Source of the DNA: Paenibacillus sp. E222
Lineage (GTDB): Bacteria > Bacillota > Bacilli > Paenibacillales > Paenibacillaceae
DNA length: 64,000 bases
Assembly: GCF_013401555.1 (NCBI RefSeq)
Contig: NZ_CP058552.1
Coordinates: 186,001 to 250,000 of the forward strand
Reading direction: 5' to 3'
The translations under genes and the position numbers were made by a program. Shown piece after piece: positions 25,369 to 34,175 of this stretch (position 1 is its first letter; the number at the start of each line of letters is the position of its first letter). Under the pieces are notes generated by a model that searched no databases, was not told where the DNA came from, and saw nothing but the letters and a program-made list of their open reading frames with translations.

Positions 25369-26952
25369 TCACCCTTTTCTCAGGGAAGAACGTTCCCAGC
25401 CGAGTTTTCTATGAAACATGAAGTTATACGCATCTTTGAATCCCATGTACGACAATACAACCAGCAGCGGATATACGGGGTAAATATACCTCGATTTAAT
25501 CTCCCACAGAATGTAGAACCCGATAAATCCGAGAATAACCAGAATCAAAGAGGCTTCGTCATACCGCTTTCCACGAATCCCACCGACCAAACGAATAAAA
25601 ATAAAACAGTACATCATGAAATTCATCACATAAACGATCCAAAGCACCCCCGTCCGGTAGACGGAATCTCCCTTGAATAAGTCTGTTACCGCATTGGTAT
25701 AACTGTAGGAGCCGGCAATTCCGCCACCTCTTCCTCCTCCCATACCCGTGGAGCTTTCGTTGCCAATGCCATATCGATCCATTTGGTAGGTACCTTCGGT
25801 CCAGGTCCAAATGATCTTTTTGTAATACATCTGGGCCAAGGCACTTAAGCTCGCTTCCGACAGCTTGCGTTCAATCTCCTGTTTGTACAGTTCTGTACTT
25901 TCAGCTTTGTTATAATTGGCTTCTCTTTGATAGATCTGGTAGCTCTCCATGTTGTCCCAGAAGCCGAATCGTTCCAGATTAATACCCATGTTCAACCACA
26001 TATAGACCGGTGCCGAATTTTCCCCAACAGGCTCACTTACAGCACCTGAAGATTTCAAGACCGCATTCTGAGTCCACCCTGGGACGTTAAACAACATAGC
26101 CAGCACGAAGATGGAGGCAATCATTTTCTTGAATCCAATACTTCGCATATTTAGCAGGATGGTTAATATAGCAGCAATCAGCACAATCACACCAATGCTT
26201 CGGAAGTAGTTGCCAATCGCAAGCAAAATGGCGGCAATGACGATCGTCTGCCAAGACTTTTCACGTATAAACCGAATCAAAAAGTATAAACAAGATGTTA
26301 GAAACGCCGTAGCAATGACATCGTTATAGATCAGGTTGTTCAGAAACAGGGATGGCAGATACGTCGCTGCAAAGATCAGAACTCCGTAATCACGTTCCGT
26401 GGACTTATGATTTAACTGTTTATAAATGAGATAAATCATTAATGTCGTTACCGTTGAGAACAAAATATTGAACAGCTTGATCACCAGATAATTATCCGGG
26501 AACAAGTACAGCAATGTTTTTAGATACAAGACGGTGGAAAAGTTAAACGGGAACATGTGCAGATATCCGCCCGTTTCGAACGAAGAATAATCCTGATCGT
26601 AGAGCATGTTCATCGCGAGTGAAAGCACGGTCTGTGAATCATCCGTAGGCACTCGTGGAAACACGAAGATAATGATAATTTGAATAGCAATTGAACATAG
26701 CAGCACCCCCGGAATGACAACTTTGGGACTGTATTTGTTCAGCTTCAGACAAAGGCGGTACAATCCGATACCCGCTCCTAGAAGCAAAGCAATCACCGGG
26801 ATAAAAATACTCCACTGCTGCATGCCCAGAATCGGATTATCCCCATACAAGGTGTAGTTGTACTGCGCCCGGACAAACAGGGACGAAACGATAAATACGC
26901 CGACAAAAACAAGCAAAATGAGATAAAGCGACTTATGGATCACCTTAGACAT
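25369..26952 (-). CDS. GT-C type membrane glycosyltransferase (ArnT/PMT-like)
   Basis: A 527-residue protein with about 11-12 membrane helices. The first extracytoplasmic loop has the GT-C acidic motif (PTDDSQTVLSLA, about residue 103), typical of enzymes that use a polyprenyl-phosphate sugar. A periplasmic-side loop at about 335-415 carries a Gly-rich stretch (TGMGGGRGGGIAGSYSY). It probably transfers a sugar to a lipid or protein outside the membrane. It is immediately followed by the Gly/Met-rich lipoprotein, which could be a substrate or partner. The donor and acceptor are unknown. Confidence 0.82.
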   Translation of the reverse strand: MSKVIHKSLYLILLVFVGVFIVSSLFVRAQYNYTLYGDNPILGMQQWSIFIPVIALLLGAGIGLYRLCLKLNKYSPKVVIPGVLLCSIAIQIIIIFVFPRVPTDDSQTVLSLAMNMLYDQDYSSFETGGYLHMFPFNFSTVLYLKTLLYLFPDNYLVIKLFNILFSTVTTLMIYLIYKQLNHKSTERDYGVLIFAATYLPSLFLNNLIYNDVIATAFLTSCLYFLIRFIREKSWQTIVIAAILLAIGNYFRSIGVIVLIAAILTILLNMRSIGFKKMIASIFVLAMLFNVPGWTQNAVLKSSGAVSEPVGENSAPVYMWLNMGINLERFGFWDNMESYQIYQREANYNKAESTELYKQEIERKLSEASLSALAQMYYKKIIWTWTEGTYQMDRYGIGNESSTGMGGGRGGGIAGSYSYTNAVTDLFKGDSVYRTGVLWIVYVMNFMMYCFIFIRLVGGIRGKRYDEASLILVILGFIGFYILWEIKSRYIYPVYPLLVVLSYMGFKDAYNFMFHRKLGWERSSLRKG

Positions 26953-27198
26953 GCCAAAACTCCTTTTCCAGTACAGGATTCGGGAATAGTATAATGCCTC
27001 TACCTGAAAAAAGGCTGAATTCAGATTCGTGCTTAAGAATGCTCATTAAGACAACAAGGAATATGAGGATACCTCATCGAATAAGAAAAATATGTTGGTC
27101 GGATCGTGCCAATCCATAAGAATCAACCCAAGTTGAATTAGGGTAAAATGTAGTAAGTGTAAAGTTAGATATCCCTTATGCACAAAGGAGAACTGAAA

Positions 27199-27774
27199 AT
27201 GAGAAAACTCGTTCTATTTCTGCACGCATCGCTTGACGGTTTTGTAGAAGGGCCGGAAGGTGCAATGGACATTGGCTGGGTTGCCTACGATGCTGATTTG
27301 GAGAAACATGCGAAAGAAATTCTGAGTACTGCCGACACTGTCATTTGGGGGCGTGGGACATATCAGATGATGCACAGTTACTGGCCATCTGTACCTTCAA
27401 ACCCATCAGCTTCGGAACATGAGCGGAATCATGCCGAGTGGATCGAAAAGACAGCCAAAATTGTTTTTTCCACGACGCTGGATACCGTTGATTGGAATAA
27501 TTCAAGACTCGTGAAAGAAAATATCGAGGAAGAGATCAATAACCTCAAACAGCAGCCAGGCAACGATATGGTCATCCTCGGCAGTCCCAGGTTCGCACAC
27601 CACCTTATGCAGCTTGATTTAATTGATGAGTATAAAATTACGGTTTCTCCCGTGCTGATCGGTAAGGGATTGCCGCTATTCCAAGGCATCAAGGAGAAGA
27701 TCAATCTTAAGCTAATCGAAAACAAGACCTTTGATTCTGGAGCCATAGGCCTCGTTTACCAGACGGTAAGATGA
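27199..27774 (+). CDS. RibD C-terminal/dihydrofolate-reductase-like protein
   Basis: A 191-residue reductase-fold protein similar to B. subtilis YwjB/YyaP-type proteins. N-terminal strand KLVLFLHASLDGFVEGPEGAM and the later DMVILGSPRFAHHLMQLDLIDEYKITVSPVLIGKGLPLF segment are typical of RibD_C. It probably binds NADPH; the substrate is unknown. The start at 27199 is 8 nt after AAAGGAG. It is monocistronic, with a terminator at 27824. Confidence 0.88.
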   Translation: MRKLVLFLHASLDGFVEGPEGAMDIGWVAYDADLEKHAKEILSTADTVIWGRGTYQMMHSYWPSVPSNPSASEHERNHAEWIEKTAKIVFSTTLDTVDWNNSRLVKENIEEEINNLKQQPGNDMVILGSPRFAHHLMQLDLIDEYKITVSPVLIGKGLPLFQGIKEKINLKLIENKTFDSGAIGLVYQTVR

Positions 27775-27823
27775 CCTTGTCACTAAGGTGATTACGCTAA
27801 AAGAAAGCTCAATAAGACCAAGA

Positions 27824-27854
27824 AAGCAGCTGATCAACGTGATCGGCTGCTTTT
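27824..27854 (+). terminator. intrinsic terminator
   Basis: AAAGCAGC-TGATCA pairs with TGATCG-GCTGCTTTT, with a short T run, 50 nt after the RibD_C gene. The interval 27775-28179 contains only this and the next terminator. Confidence 0.75.
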
Positions 27855-27988
27855 ATTCAACTAACGGGCAGGTTAGTTGAATAGATCTGCTGAGTAGTGG
27901 AGCATCTGGCCTCTCACGGTTGGTTGCGGACAAGAAAAATTAAAAATCGTAAGGTTAAAGGAGAACTCTGGCAGATACGATTGCGATT

Positions 27989-28028
27989 AAAAACTACCCA
28001 TGACGCACATGCGTCATGGGTAGTTTTT
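27989..28028. terminator. bidirectional intrinsic terminator
   Basis: A near-perfect 40-bp palindrome (AAAAACTACCCATGACGC, 4-nt loop, complement) with A and T runs at its ends. It lies about 150 nt downstream of the sigma-factor gene on the minus strand. Confidence 0.8.
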
Positions 28029-28179
28029 AATCATTTCCATACGTTAAGGAGGGGGGCCGTGGTAAAATAGCGATGTCCTAATTACTTCGTTGGAACAGAC
28101 AGAGTGGAAAGAAAGAGTTTTGTGTAAAAATGGCCACCGCCCGGGAACGGCTATTCTTCGTATACATTTCCGAACCGAC

Positions 28180-29826
28180 TTACTTGACCGGCCCCATCCA
28201 GGTCGAAATCGTCTTCTGCTGGTGCGGCAACGGCGGTTTCAACTTCCCGTTATCGATCAAATGCTTCAAAATATAAGCGACCAGCCGACCTCCTCCGGTG
28301 TTGCCTCTCACCATGTAAGCAAGCTGCGACTCCAAATGCTTAGGCTGATTTTGCAGGAACAGGTTGAGCATTTTGTCGTAGAGCTTGCCGACAGCAGGCG
28401 CATAAAGAGCGGACAAATCCGGCATTGCTTTGTTCAACCGATCCAACGTTTGCGGAGAGTCAATCCAAACCGCATTGAACTTGTACCCCTCCTTCGTCTT
28501 GCGGATGTACCCCTTCTCCAGCAGGAACGAATATTGCTCAGCGTTCTCTTCGTTGTCGGGCAGTTCCCCTTGTTGGAACGCATAACAAATCTCGACATTC
28601 CGATATTCCAGGAAACGCCAATCCATCTGGCGGTCGCTCCAGTACGTATTGAATTGCCACAAGTATAAAGGAGAGTCTTCGACGTAGCGGAGCGACGGAC
28701 CGAAGGTGACGTAACTACTCATATCAAAACCCGGATCGGCATCGTAGCTCCGATTTAACGCCGCATAGGCAATATATTGACCTCCGTCCTTTCGCATTGG
28801 TGCGACCGCATCGAAGTTTTCGCCAGCCGGCATGCTCCGCCAAGATTGCTCCTCGATGTTCTTGGGCAGCAAGGTCCAGAGCAGGAAGTTATAGTCGCCT
28901 TCCGGAACGTACACTCCGCTATCCTCAACTTGCCGGCGAACTTCCATTAACGCGTCAAAATGAACATCGGCCACTTCGGCGGCGCAATCTTGCCAGAATT
29001 GATGACCGGCTACGGCCAACTCGAAGAGGTCCCAGACGATGGTATTGCTTTGATATTTGCCGGGAGAGGTTTGGATGAGAAAATTGTAATCGGCCAGGTG
29101 CCGGACTTCGCCTTCCAGTAAAGACGGCGGCATTCCGAGCTCCTCCGCGATTTGATGTACGGTACGCGCCTTGTGATAAGCCGCGTAAACGATATTTTGC
29201 GCCAAGGCGCGTCCAAGAAAATCGTTGGTTTCGCCCAGTCTGCCGGCCGAACCGGAATGGCCCATTTCCCCCATGCTGACCGGATTGACACTTAAAGTTC
29301 CTGTTGCACGCATACGTTTCATCCCTTTCCGTAACTTCTTTTTAGCCTCGCTCAAATGCCACTTCACCGTGTTGACAGGAATGTTCAGAGCACTCGCGAT
29401 ATCGCCGATTTTAACCTCGTCGTAGTAATGCATGACCACGATCCGGCGATGGATATCGGACAGAAACGCGACTTCTCGGCGCAGCTCGCGGTAAGCTTCG
29501 GTTACCAGCAGCCGGTCAAGCGGCTCCCGGGAAGGGGCGGCAGACAGTTCGGACATACCGTTGATTTCGATCGCTTGGGGAGCGTGCGCCCGCTTTTTCA
29601 ACCAATTCACCCAAGTGTATCGGGCAACCGTCCAGACGTAAGCGTCAAGGCTTCTAATGTCCCGCACCCCAGAGAAGGATTTCAACAACTGCAGCATAAT
29701 CTCCTGAGCCAGATCCTCCGCCTCGGCCCGCTGCTTGACCCGGTTTAAGGCAAAACCGAAAATCGGTTTGACATAGCTCCGAATCGCTTCCGCCGCTTCT
29801 TTTCCGCTTTTACTAATTGAATCCAT
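28180..29826 (-). CDS. sigma-70 family (ECF-type) factor with long C-terminal extension
   Basis: A 548-residue protein. Residues about 15-95 form sigma region 2 (AEDLAQEIMLQLLKSF, then DAYVWTVARYTWVNWLKK); about 125-175 form region 4 (YDEVKIGDIASALNIPVNTVKWHLSEAKKKL). A typical ECF factor ends there, near 180 residues. Here about 360 more follow, starting with a probable winged helix (ARTVHQIAEELGMPPSLLEGEVRHL, about 215-275) and a large domain of unknown type. The start at 29826 has GGAGG 7 nt upstream. There is no adjacent anti-sigma gene, so the extension may itself sense a signal. The gene is visibly more GC-rich than its surroundings, which suggests transfer. Confidence 0.85.
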   Translation of the reverse strand: MDSISKSGKEAAEAIRSYVKPIFGFALNRVKQRAEAEDLAQEIMLQLLKSFSGVRDIRSLDAYVWTVARYTWVNWLKKRAHAPQAIEINGMSELSAAPSREPLDRLLVTEAYRELRREVAFLSDIHRRIVVMHYYDEVKIGDIASALNIPVNTVKWHLSEAKKKLRKGMKRMRATGTLSVNPVSMGEMGHSGSAGRLGETNDFLGRALAQNIVYAAYHKARTVHQIAEELGMPPSLLEGEVRHLADYNFLIQTSPGKYQSNTIVWDLFELAVAGHQFWQDCAAEVADVHFDALMEVRRQVEDSGVYVPEGDYNFLLWTLLPKNIEEQSWRSMPAGENFDAVAPMRKDGGQYIAYAALNRSYDADPGFDMSSYVTFGPSLRYVEDSPLYLWQFNTYWSDRQMDWRFLEYRNVEICYAFQQGELPDNEENAEQYSFLLEKGYIRKTKEGYKFNAVWIDSPQTLDRLNKAMPDLSALYAPAVGKLYDKMLNLFLQNQPKHLESQLAYMVRGNTGGGRLVAYILKHLIDNGKLKPPLPHQQKTISTWMGPVK

Positions 29827-30049
29827 TTTTTGCCTCCATAGTTGCATCTGTAATTCCTGACAATTATATAGTGTGCCAGGCGAAATAAAGGTTGGGATTA
29901 TTTCAGAAAAATTTGGGCATCCTACCTGATTCCTTCATACATGTATAATTACAAACATCATGAGTAGGTCATTTAAATGGTTAAAGAGACGTTATGAACT
30001 TTTTGTTAAACAAGTTGAAGATTACTTTAGATGTTAAGGTCTCACTTTT

Positions 30050-30180
30050 AGTATATAAAGATACTTCTTTTCCGTTTAACTATGGGAAGATACAAACTAG
30101 GTGCACGAGCCGAAGTTCTCCTTCGGGTACTTGGGGTACTAGGGAGTATTAATATTAAAACGGAACTTTACTTATATACC
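30050..30180. repeat. 131-bp imperfect palindrome
   Basis: Outer arms GTATATAA...TTATATACC and inner arms TTCCGTTT...AAAACGGAA are inverted copies. The centre folds as CCGAAG-TTCTC-CTTCGG. It lies in the AT-rich 533-bp gap 29827-30359, which otherwise holds only the broken gene start at 30245. No transposase is near. It resembles a fold-back or MITE-like element, but I cannot assign it. Confidence 0.5.
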
Positions 30181-30244
30181 AGGATTATAATATATTTGTA
30201 AATATAAAGAAATTAACACAAAACAGATAGAGGATATTTAATGA

Positions 30245-30347
30245 ATGAAAAAGAATTTCAGTAAATTCTTTAAGTAGTTTACTACTATTTTCAGCTAGTG
30301 GTGTTGTTTCAGCCTCTATGGCCTCATCTTTATTTTTCATGATGTAA
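30245..30347 (+). pseudogene. decayed start of a secreted-protein gene
   Basis: ATG at 30245 reads MKKNFSKFFK then stops, while the next frame from 30273 reads SSLLLFSASGVVSASMASS and stops at 30345. Joined by one frameshift they make a typical signal peptide. No mature protein follows, so this looks like a leftover fragment. The evidence is only compositional. Confidence 0.35.
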
Positions 30348-30359
30348 GGAGCAAGAATT

Positions 30360-30836
30360 ATGGATAAAAAAGAAAAGAAGTATGTTATTGCTATTGTTAT
30401 AGTTGTTGCAGTTGTATTGGGTGTTATATGGTATTTTAGAGTGGGTTATTTATTAAAAAAACCAGAGATGCCCGAAGCAAATATTGAAATTAAAACAAAA
30501 ATGGTTGATAGAGGCACTATTAATTTACGAAATGCTGAATACACGGAAGGACAAATAAAGGTCGGGTATGAAGTGAATGGATTCAGTTTGAAAGAGTTTA
30601 ATGTTTCTTGTAAGCTTTATAATGACGGAAATTTAATTTCATCTTCTGGCTCGACAGATGGAGGCTTAATAGAATTAGACGAACAGCATTATTACTTTGT
30701 CGGATTTGAGAATATAGATCAAGTTAATCTGCCTGACTCTATAAATCTAACTGTGGAAATTACAGTGATACCAAATGATTCTGGACAAAAACCTTTAACA
30801 GCATCATTCAATGTGGACCTTGATAAAGAAATGTAA
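30360..30836 (+). CDS. hypothetical membrane-anchored protein
   Basis: A 158-residue protein with one N-terminal helix (about 8-27, YVIAIVIVVAVVLGVIWYF) and a beta-rich extracytoplasmic domain. It is AT-rich, with many Lys, Asn and Ile codons, unlike the GC-richer sigma-factor gene upstream. TAAGGAG precedes the ATG. I do not recognise a family; the domain (about 45-155) could be an immunoglobulin-like sandwich. A terminator follows at 30936. Confidence 0.65.
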   Translation: MDKKEKKYVIAIVIVVAVVLGVIWYFRVGYLLKKPEMPEANIEIKTKMVDRGTINLRNAEYTEGQIKVGYEVNGFSLKEFNVSCKLYNDGNLISSSGSTDGGLIELDEQHYYFVGFENIDQVNLPDSINLTVEITVIPNDSGQKPLTASFNVDLDKEM

Positions 30837-30935
30837 ATAGAATTAAATATCATAATAGTTTTTCGTTTAATTTCCTTCTACACTAGTTGGTCTCCGTAGT
30901 GAAACCATTCAACTAACGGGAAACGATAGCTCAAT

Positions 30936-30964
30936 AAACCGCCTTTTCACAAAGGCGGTTTTCT
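30936..30964 (+). terminator. intrinsic terminator
   Basis: AAACCGCCTTT-TCAC-AAAGGCGGTTT followed by TCTT, about 100 nt after the hypothetical gene. Confidence 0.8.
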
Positions 30965-31028
30965 TATGGTCACAAATCAACATTAGAATGTAACATATCA
31001 TTTTTTATAGAAAAGAGTATAAACCGTG

Positions 31029-31562
31029 TTAATCCTCGTACATTCTCTTATACTCATGCAAATATAGAACCTCAATACAATTGGACCAGTTTAGAATTGA
31101 ACCAACAAAGTCCTGAATATCTAACCCTGGCATTTCATACGTCTCTTCTGTATTTACCGAACCCGTTGCGTCCTCGATCAGAGTGACTTTGAATCCTTCA
31201 TGTTCGGCAGTAATTGCCGTAAACAAGCAACAATATTCTGTGTTAAATCCAACAATAAACACATGTTCCACTTGATGTTCATGTAGCCATTTCTTCAACT
31301 TCGGGTTGCTAAAGGCGTTAGGTTTACTTTTTTCCAGAATCGTATGCCGCCCAGTGTCGACTACAATCTCCAGATCCGCAGCATTCTTGTAAAAAAGTGA
31401 AGACCCCTCATGATCATAGTCTACATGCTTCAAGTAAATGACCGGTTCATTCCGCTGGTCAAAATCAGCGATAACAGCTTTAATTTTCTCCAGCTGTGCT
31501 GTGAAATCTCTTAATGACGTAATCCCGTATTGCACATCCAATACCATCAGTGCTTTGTTCAT
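31029..31562 (-). CDS. isochorismatase-family hydrolase
   Basis: A 177-residue cysteine hydrolase. The catalytic Asp lies in ALMVLDVQYG (Asp 9), the Lys in TILEKSKPNAFSN, and the Cys in VGFNTEYCCLFTA. Such enzymes hydrolyse isochorismate, nicotinamide, N-carbamoyl compounds and similar amides; the substrate is not evident. GGGGAG lies 5 nt before ATG. The YdhG-like gene lies 48 nt upstream on the same strand. Confidence 0.9.
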   Translation of the reverse strand: MNKALMVLDVQYGITSLRDFTAQLEKIKAVIADFDQRNEPVIYLKHVDYDHEGSSLFYKNAADLEIVVDTGRHTILEKSKPNAFSNPKLKKWLHEHQVEHVFIVGFNTEYCCLFTAITAEHEGFKVTLIEDATGSVNTEETYEMPGLDIQDFVGSILNWSNCIEVLYLHEYKRMYED

Positions 31563-31610
31563 ATGCTCTCCCCGTGCTTTAGTAGATCGAAAAGCGTTTT
31601 CCCCAATACA

Positions 31611-31997
31611 CTACTTCTTTTGCTTCTTTTCCTGAGCCTTCTTCACATTTTCCTGCACCCGAAATTCCACGATCCGGCGGATCAATTCTTCTGGCAATGG
31701 TTGATCCAACGGAAACTGCACTGATCCTTTGGCTCCTTTATACCGTGAGAGTTCTTCCTTAAACGCTTCGATCCCACTGGCACCCGGGTAAAATCCGATA
31801 TGCTTAGAGTACGCTGCAAAATGAACCAAGTTTCCGTGCTCTGCATATGTTGGCATCTTGTAACTGATCTTCTCCACGGCATTGGGAGCGGAATCGCGAA
31901 TAATCTGTCTTAATGCTTGTAATTTGACCTGTACATCCGAAGGAAATTGCGAGATATATTCATCTACTAGCACATCAAAAGAGGTACTCTCTGACAT
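31611..31997 (-). CDS. DUF1801 / YdhG-like protein
   Basis: A 128-residue protein of the YdhG/DUF1801 fold (frataxin-like, sometimes called iron chaperone). Diagnostic parts are LRQIIRDSAPNAVEKISYKMPTY, then HIGFYPGASGIEAF and the KGSVQFPLDQPLPEELIRRIV segment. It has a Lys-rich tail. The start is supported by GGAAGGAG. It probably forms a two-gene unit with the isochorismatase-like gene. Its function is unknown. Confidence 0.88.
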   Translation of the reverse strand: MSESTSFDVLVDEYISQFPSDVQVKLQALRQIIRDSAPNAVEKISYKMPTYAEHGNLVHFAAYSKHIGFYPGASGIEAFKEELSRYKGAKGSVQFPLDQPLPEELIRRIVEFRVQENVKKAQEKKQKK

Positions 31998-32040
31998 CTT
32001 GAACTCCTTCCACCACGTCCATTCGTGGTATGAGCATTTT

Positions 32041-32703
32041 TCACAACGTCATGGCTCGGCCATTTCGCATCAGATAATCCTCTTTGGCTTTGTAATCAGG
32101 CATAATACTGCCCACACGGCGCCAGAACGAACGATCATGATTCATATGATGGATATGGCATAACTCATGAATGATCACGTAATCAATCACCTCTAGTGGA
32201 GCCATCGCCAAGCGGTAGTTAAACGTCAGCTTTTTATCCCAACTACAGCTTCCCCACTTGGTCGCCGATTCCACGATATCCACAGACTTCGGCTTCACCT
32301 TCAACTCCTGCTGGTAACGGCCGATACGCTCACCGATCATTCTTTTACACTCCGCAAAATAAAACTTCTTCAGATTCGCACGCAAATCCTCTTCCGAACG
32401 TCCCTCTACGTCAATTAACTCATGCAGCGCATGTTCTTTGCCAAAGAGCAGAAACTTCCCTTTGCCCTCCTCTTCATATTCTTTCGCTTGAGGACCATCC
32501 AACGCCTGCTGCATCAGAGCTGATTTCGTCAAAATAACGTCCCCATGCTGCGCAACTAGCTGCCGGATCATGTCTTCGCTAGTACCATTGGGAGCCTTGA
32601 TTGTGACCATATAGGGTAAATCCATCGTAATGGAAGCTTTCTTCCGTTTCCCATATTCAATATGACAGTTAATGATGTGATTGTTTATTTCAATAGTTAG
32701 CAT
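32041..32703 (-). CDS. YgjP-like zinc metallopeptidase (DUF45)
   Basis: A 220-residue protein with the zincin motif HELCHIHHMNH (HExxH, about residue 180, with a downstream His) and the preceding WGSCSWDKKLTFNYRLAMAP block that defines the YgjP/DUF45 metallohydrolase family. I start at ATG 32703, 6 nt after GTGGAG; an in-frame GTG at 32715 is less likely. It lies 43 nt upstream of the YdhG-like gene and may be co-transcribed with it. YgjP-type genes in bacteria are often linked to nucleic-acid metabolism; its substrate is not known. Confidence 0.88.
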   Translation of the reverse strand: MLTIEINNHIINCHIEYGKRKKASITMDLPYMVTIKAPNGTSEDMIRQLVAQHGDVILTKSALMQQALDGPQAKEYEEEGKGKFLLFGKEHALHELIDVEGRSEEDLRANLKKFYFAECKRMIGERIGRYQQELKVKPKSVDIVESATKWGSCSWDKKLTFNYRLAMAPLEVIDYVIIHELCHIHHMNHDRSFWRRVGSIMPDYKAKEDYLMRNGRAMTL

Positions 32704-32808
32704 AACCTGCTCCACTTCTTCCGATATTTCAATTTCAATTTATTCATTCAGATTGTAACCCATTCAGTAACTCTATGCATAATGTTTCGCAACAATATAT
32801 ATCTTATA

Positions 32809-32837
32809 TTGAATTTTTATTCATTAATATGTATTAT
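32809..32837 (+). promoter_or_regulatory. promoter of GNAT gene
   Basis: TTGAAT (32809-32814) and TATTAT (32832-32837) are spaced by 17 nt, about 30 nt before the GNAT start. Confidence 0.55.
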
Positions 32838-32865
32838 TATAAAATCATAAGATAGGAGGATAGAT

Positions 32866-33624
32866 ATGACCCTTAGATCGAATTCGGAATACAAAACGAT
32901 TGAGGAACTATCCCTCAACCATTGGCAGCCCTTATCCACCTTGCTTTTTGACGGATGGGTACTGCGTTTTTCAGAGGGATTTACGAAGCGCGCCAACTCC
33001 ATTCAACCTATCCACTACTCTACCCAAGATGTGCATGAAAAGATCGAGCAATGTGAGCGAATCTACGCCTCCAATCAATTAAGTACCATATTCAAGATTA
33101 CGCCGTTTATCCAGCCGGATCATCTCGACCAGCTTTTGCATGAAAAGGGGTATGATGTTGTAGATCTGAGCCGGGTCCAGACTCGGAGCCTGGAAACCAT
33201 TAAGGAGCCTGAGCACGCTGATGTAAAAATGGACGAACAGTTAACCGGAGAGTGGTTGGATCACTTTTGCAGACTGAATCAGGTAAATGATCTGTATCGG
33301 GGAACGATGAAACAAATGTTAAACAACATCCGTACGCGCACAGGTTTCATCTCGCTGTTCATCGACGGACAAGTCGTTGCGTGTGGATTCGGTGTGGTGG
33401 AACGAGGTTATATTGGATTGTATGACATCATTACGGACGCTAACTTCCGGAATCGGGGATTGGCCGAGCAGATGATCCTTCATCTGTTGCATTGGGGAAA
33501 AGAGAATGGTGCTACCTCCAGTTACCTGCAAGTCGTTGCTAATAATGCTCCCGCATTAAAACTGTATGCCAAACTTGGATTCTCCGAAATCTATTCATAC
33601 TGGTATAGGGTCAAGAAAGCTTAG
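32866..33624 (+). CDS. GNAT family N-acetyltransferase
   Basis: A 252-residue protein. The acetyl-CoA binding GNAT core is in the C-terminal half: LYDIITDANFRNRGLAEQMILHLLHWGKENGATSSY (motif A RxxGLA), then VVANNAPALKLYAKLGF. The N-terminal half is a degenerate GNAT-like repeat, as in other 250-residue Bacillales members. Good ribosome site (ATAGGAGG). The acceptor is unknown. It is divergent from the metallopeptidase gene. Confidence 0.9.
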   Translation: MTLRSNSEYKTIEELSLNHWQPLSTLLFDGWVLRFSEGFTKRANSIQPIHYSTQDVHEKIEQCERIYASNQLSTIFKITPFIQPDHLDQLLHEKGYDVVDLSRVQTRSLETIKEPEHADVKMDEQLTGEWLDHFCRLNQVNDLYRGTMKQMLNNIRTRTGFISLFIDGQVVACGFGVVERGYIGLYDIITDANFRNRGLAEQMILHLLHWGKENGATSSYLQVVANNAPALKLYAKLGFSEIYSYWYRVKKA

Positions 33625-33668
33625 GCTTTTCTGTAATCACTCCACTAGCTAGCTAATGGTTTTATAAT

Positions 33669-34106
33669 CTATAAACTTTTCAGTTCATTGAAGTCCTTAC
33701 CCAGAAGCACACTCAATCTGCCGGACATCCCTTGTGCAGAAGACACGCTCACATAAAACAAGCCCCTTGACCAAGCTTGGTCACTCCAATACGTATGCTC
33801 TTTTCCATCTGCTGGGACAGTATAAGACATTTTTGCGATTCCAGCAGTAGATTCTTGGTTAATCGTGAACGTGAACGCTTTCGAACCGGTATTTTTAAAG
33901 CTCACTTTCACACATTCAAATCCCTCCGGGATATTAAACTGTTTTGTAGTCGCAGTGCCTGCGAGATCCTCATTATTAATTACTGATAATGTGGATGGGG
34001 TAGAAGTAGTGACAACAGTTTCATTATTCATTAATGCTGTTGTTATTACTGTAGTAATAATGGCGGTGGCGGCCAGAACAGCCATTGCCATTTTTATGTG
34101 TTTCAT
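33669..34106 (-). CDS. hypothetical secreted/membrane-anchored protein
   Basis: A 145-residue protein with an N-terminal hydrophobic segment (about 5-25, IKMAMAVLAATAIITTVITTA) that is a signal peptide or anchor, a Ser/Thr-rich linker, and a beta-sandwich-like domain. Segment FKNTGSKAFTFTINQESTAG ... VPADGKEHTYWSDQAWSRGLFYVSVSS recalls small jelly-roll proteins. GGAGG precedes ATG. I cannot name a family. Confidence 0.65.
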   Translation of the reverse strand: MKHIKMAMAVLAATAIITTVITTALMNNETVVTTSTPSTLSVINNEDLAGTATTKQFNIPEGFECVKVSFKNTGSKAFTFTINQESTAGIAKMSYTVPADGKEHTYWSDQAWSRGLFYVSVSSAQGMSGRLSVLLGKDFNELKSL

Positions 34107-34175
34107 GATGTCACCTCCACCTGTTATATCTGAATTATACAGTTTAAGAAATCTCTCCTGTGAAAGAGCTGGTTC

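Noticed and set aside
28090..28668. 192-codon plus-strand frame opposite the sigma factor
   Set aside because: It lies antisense to the clear sigma-factor gene and is a by-product of its GC-rich codons.
29960..30037. 25-codon frame MSRSFKWLKRRYELF in the AT-rich gap
   Set aside because: It has no Shine-Dalgarno sequence or recognisable promoter, and the sequence then runs into the palindrome.
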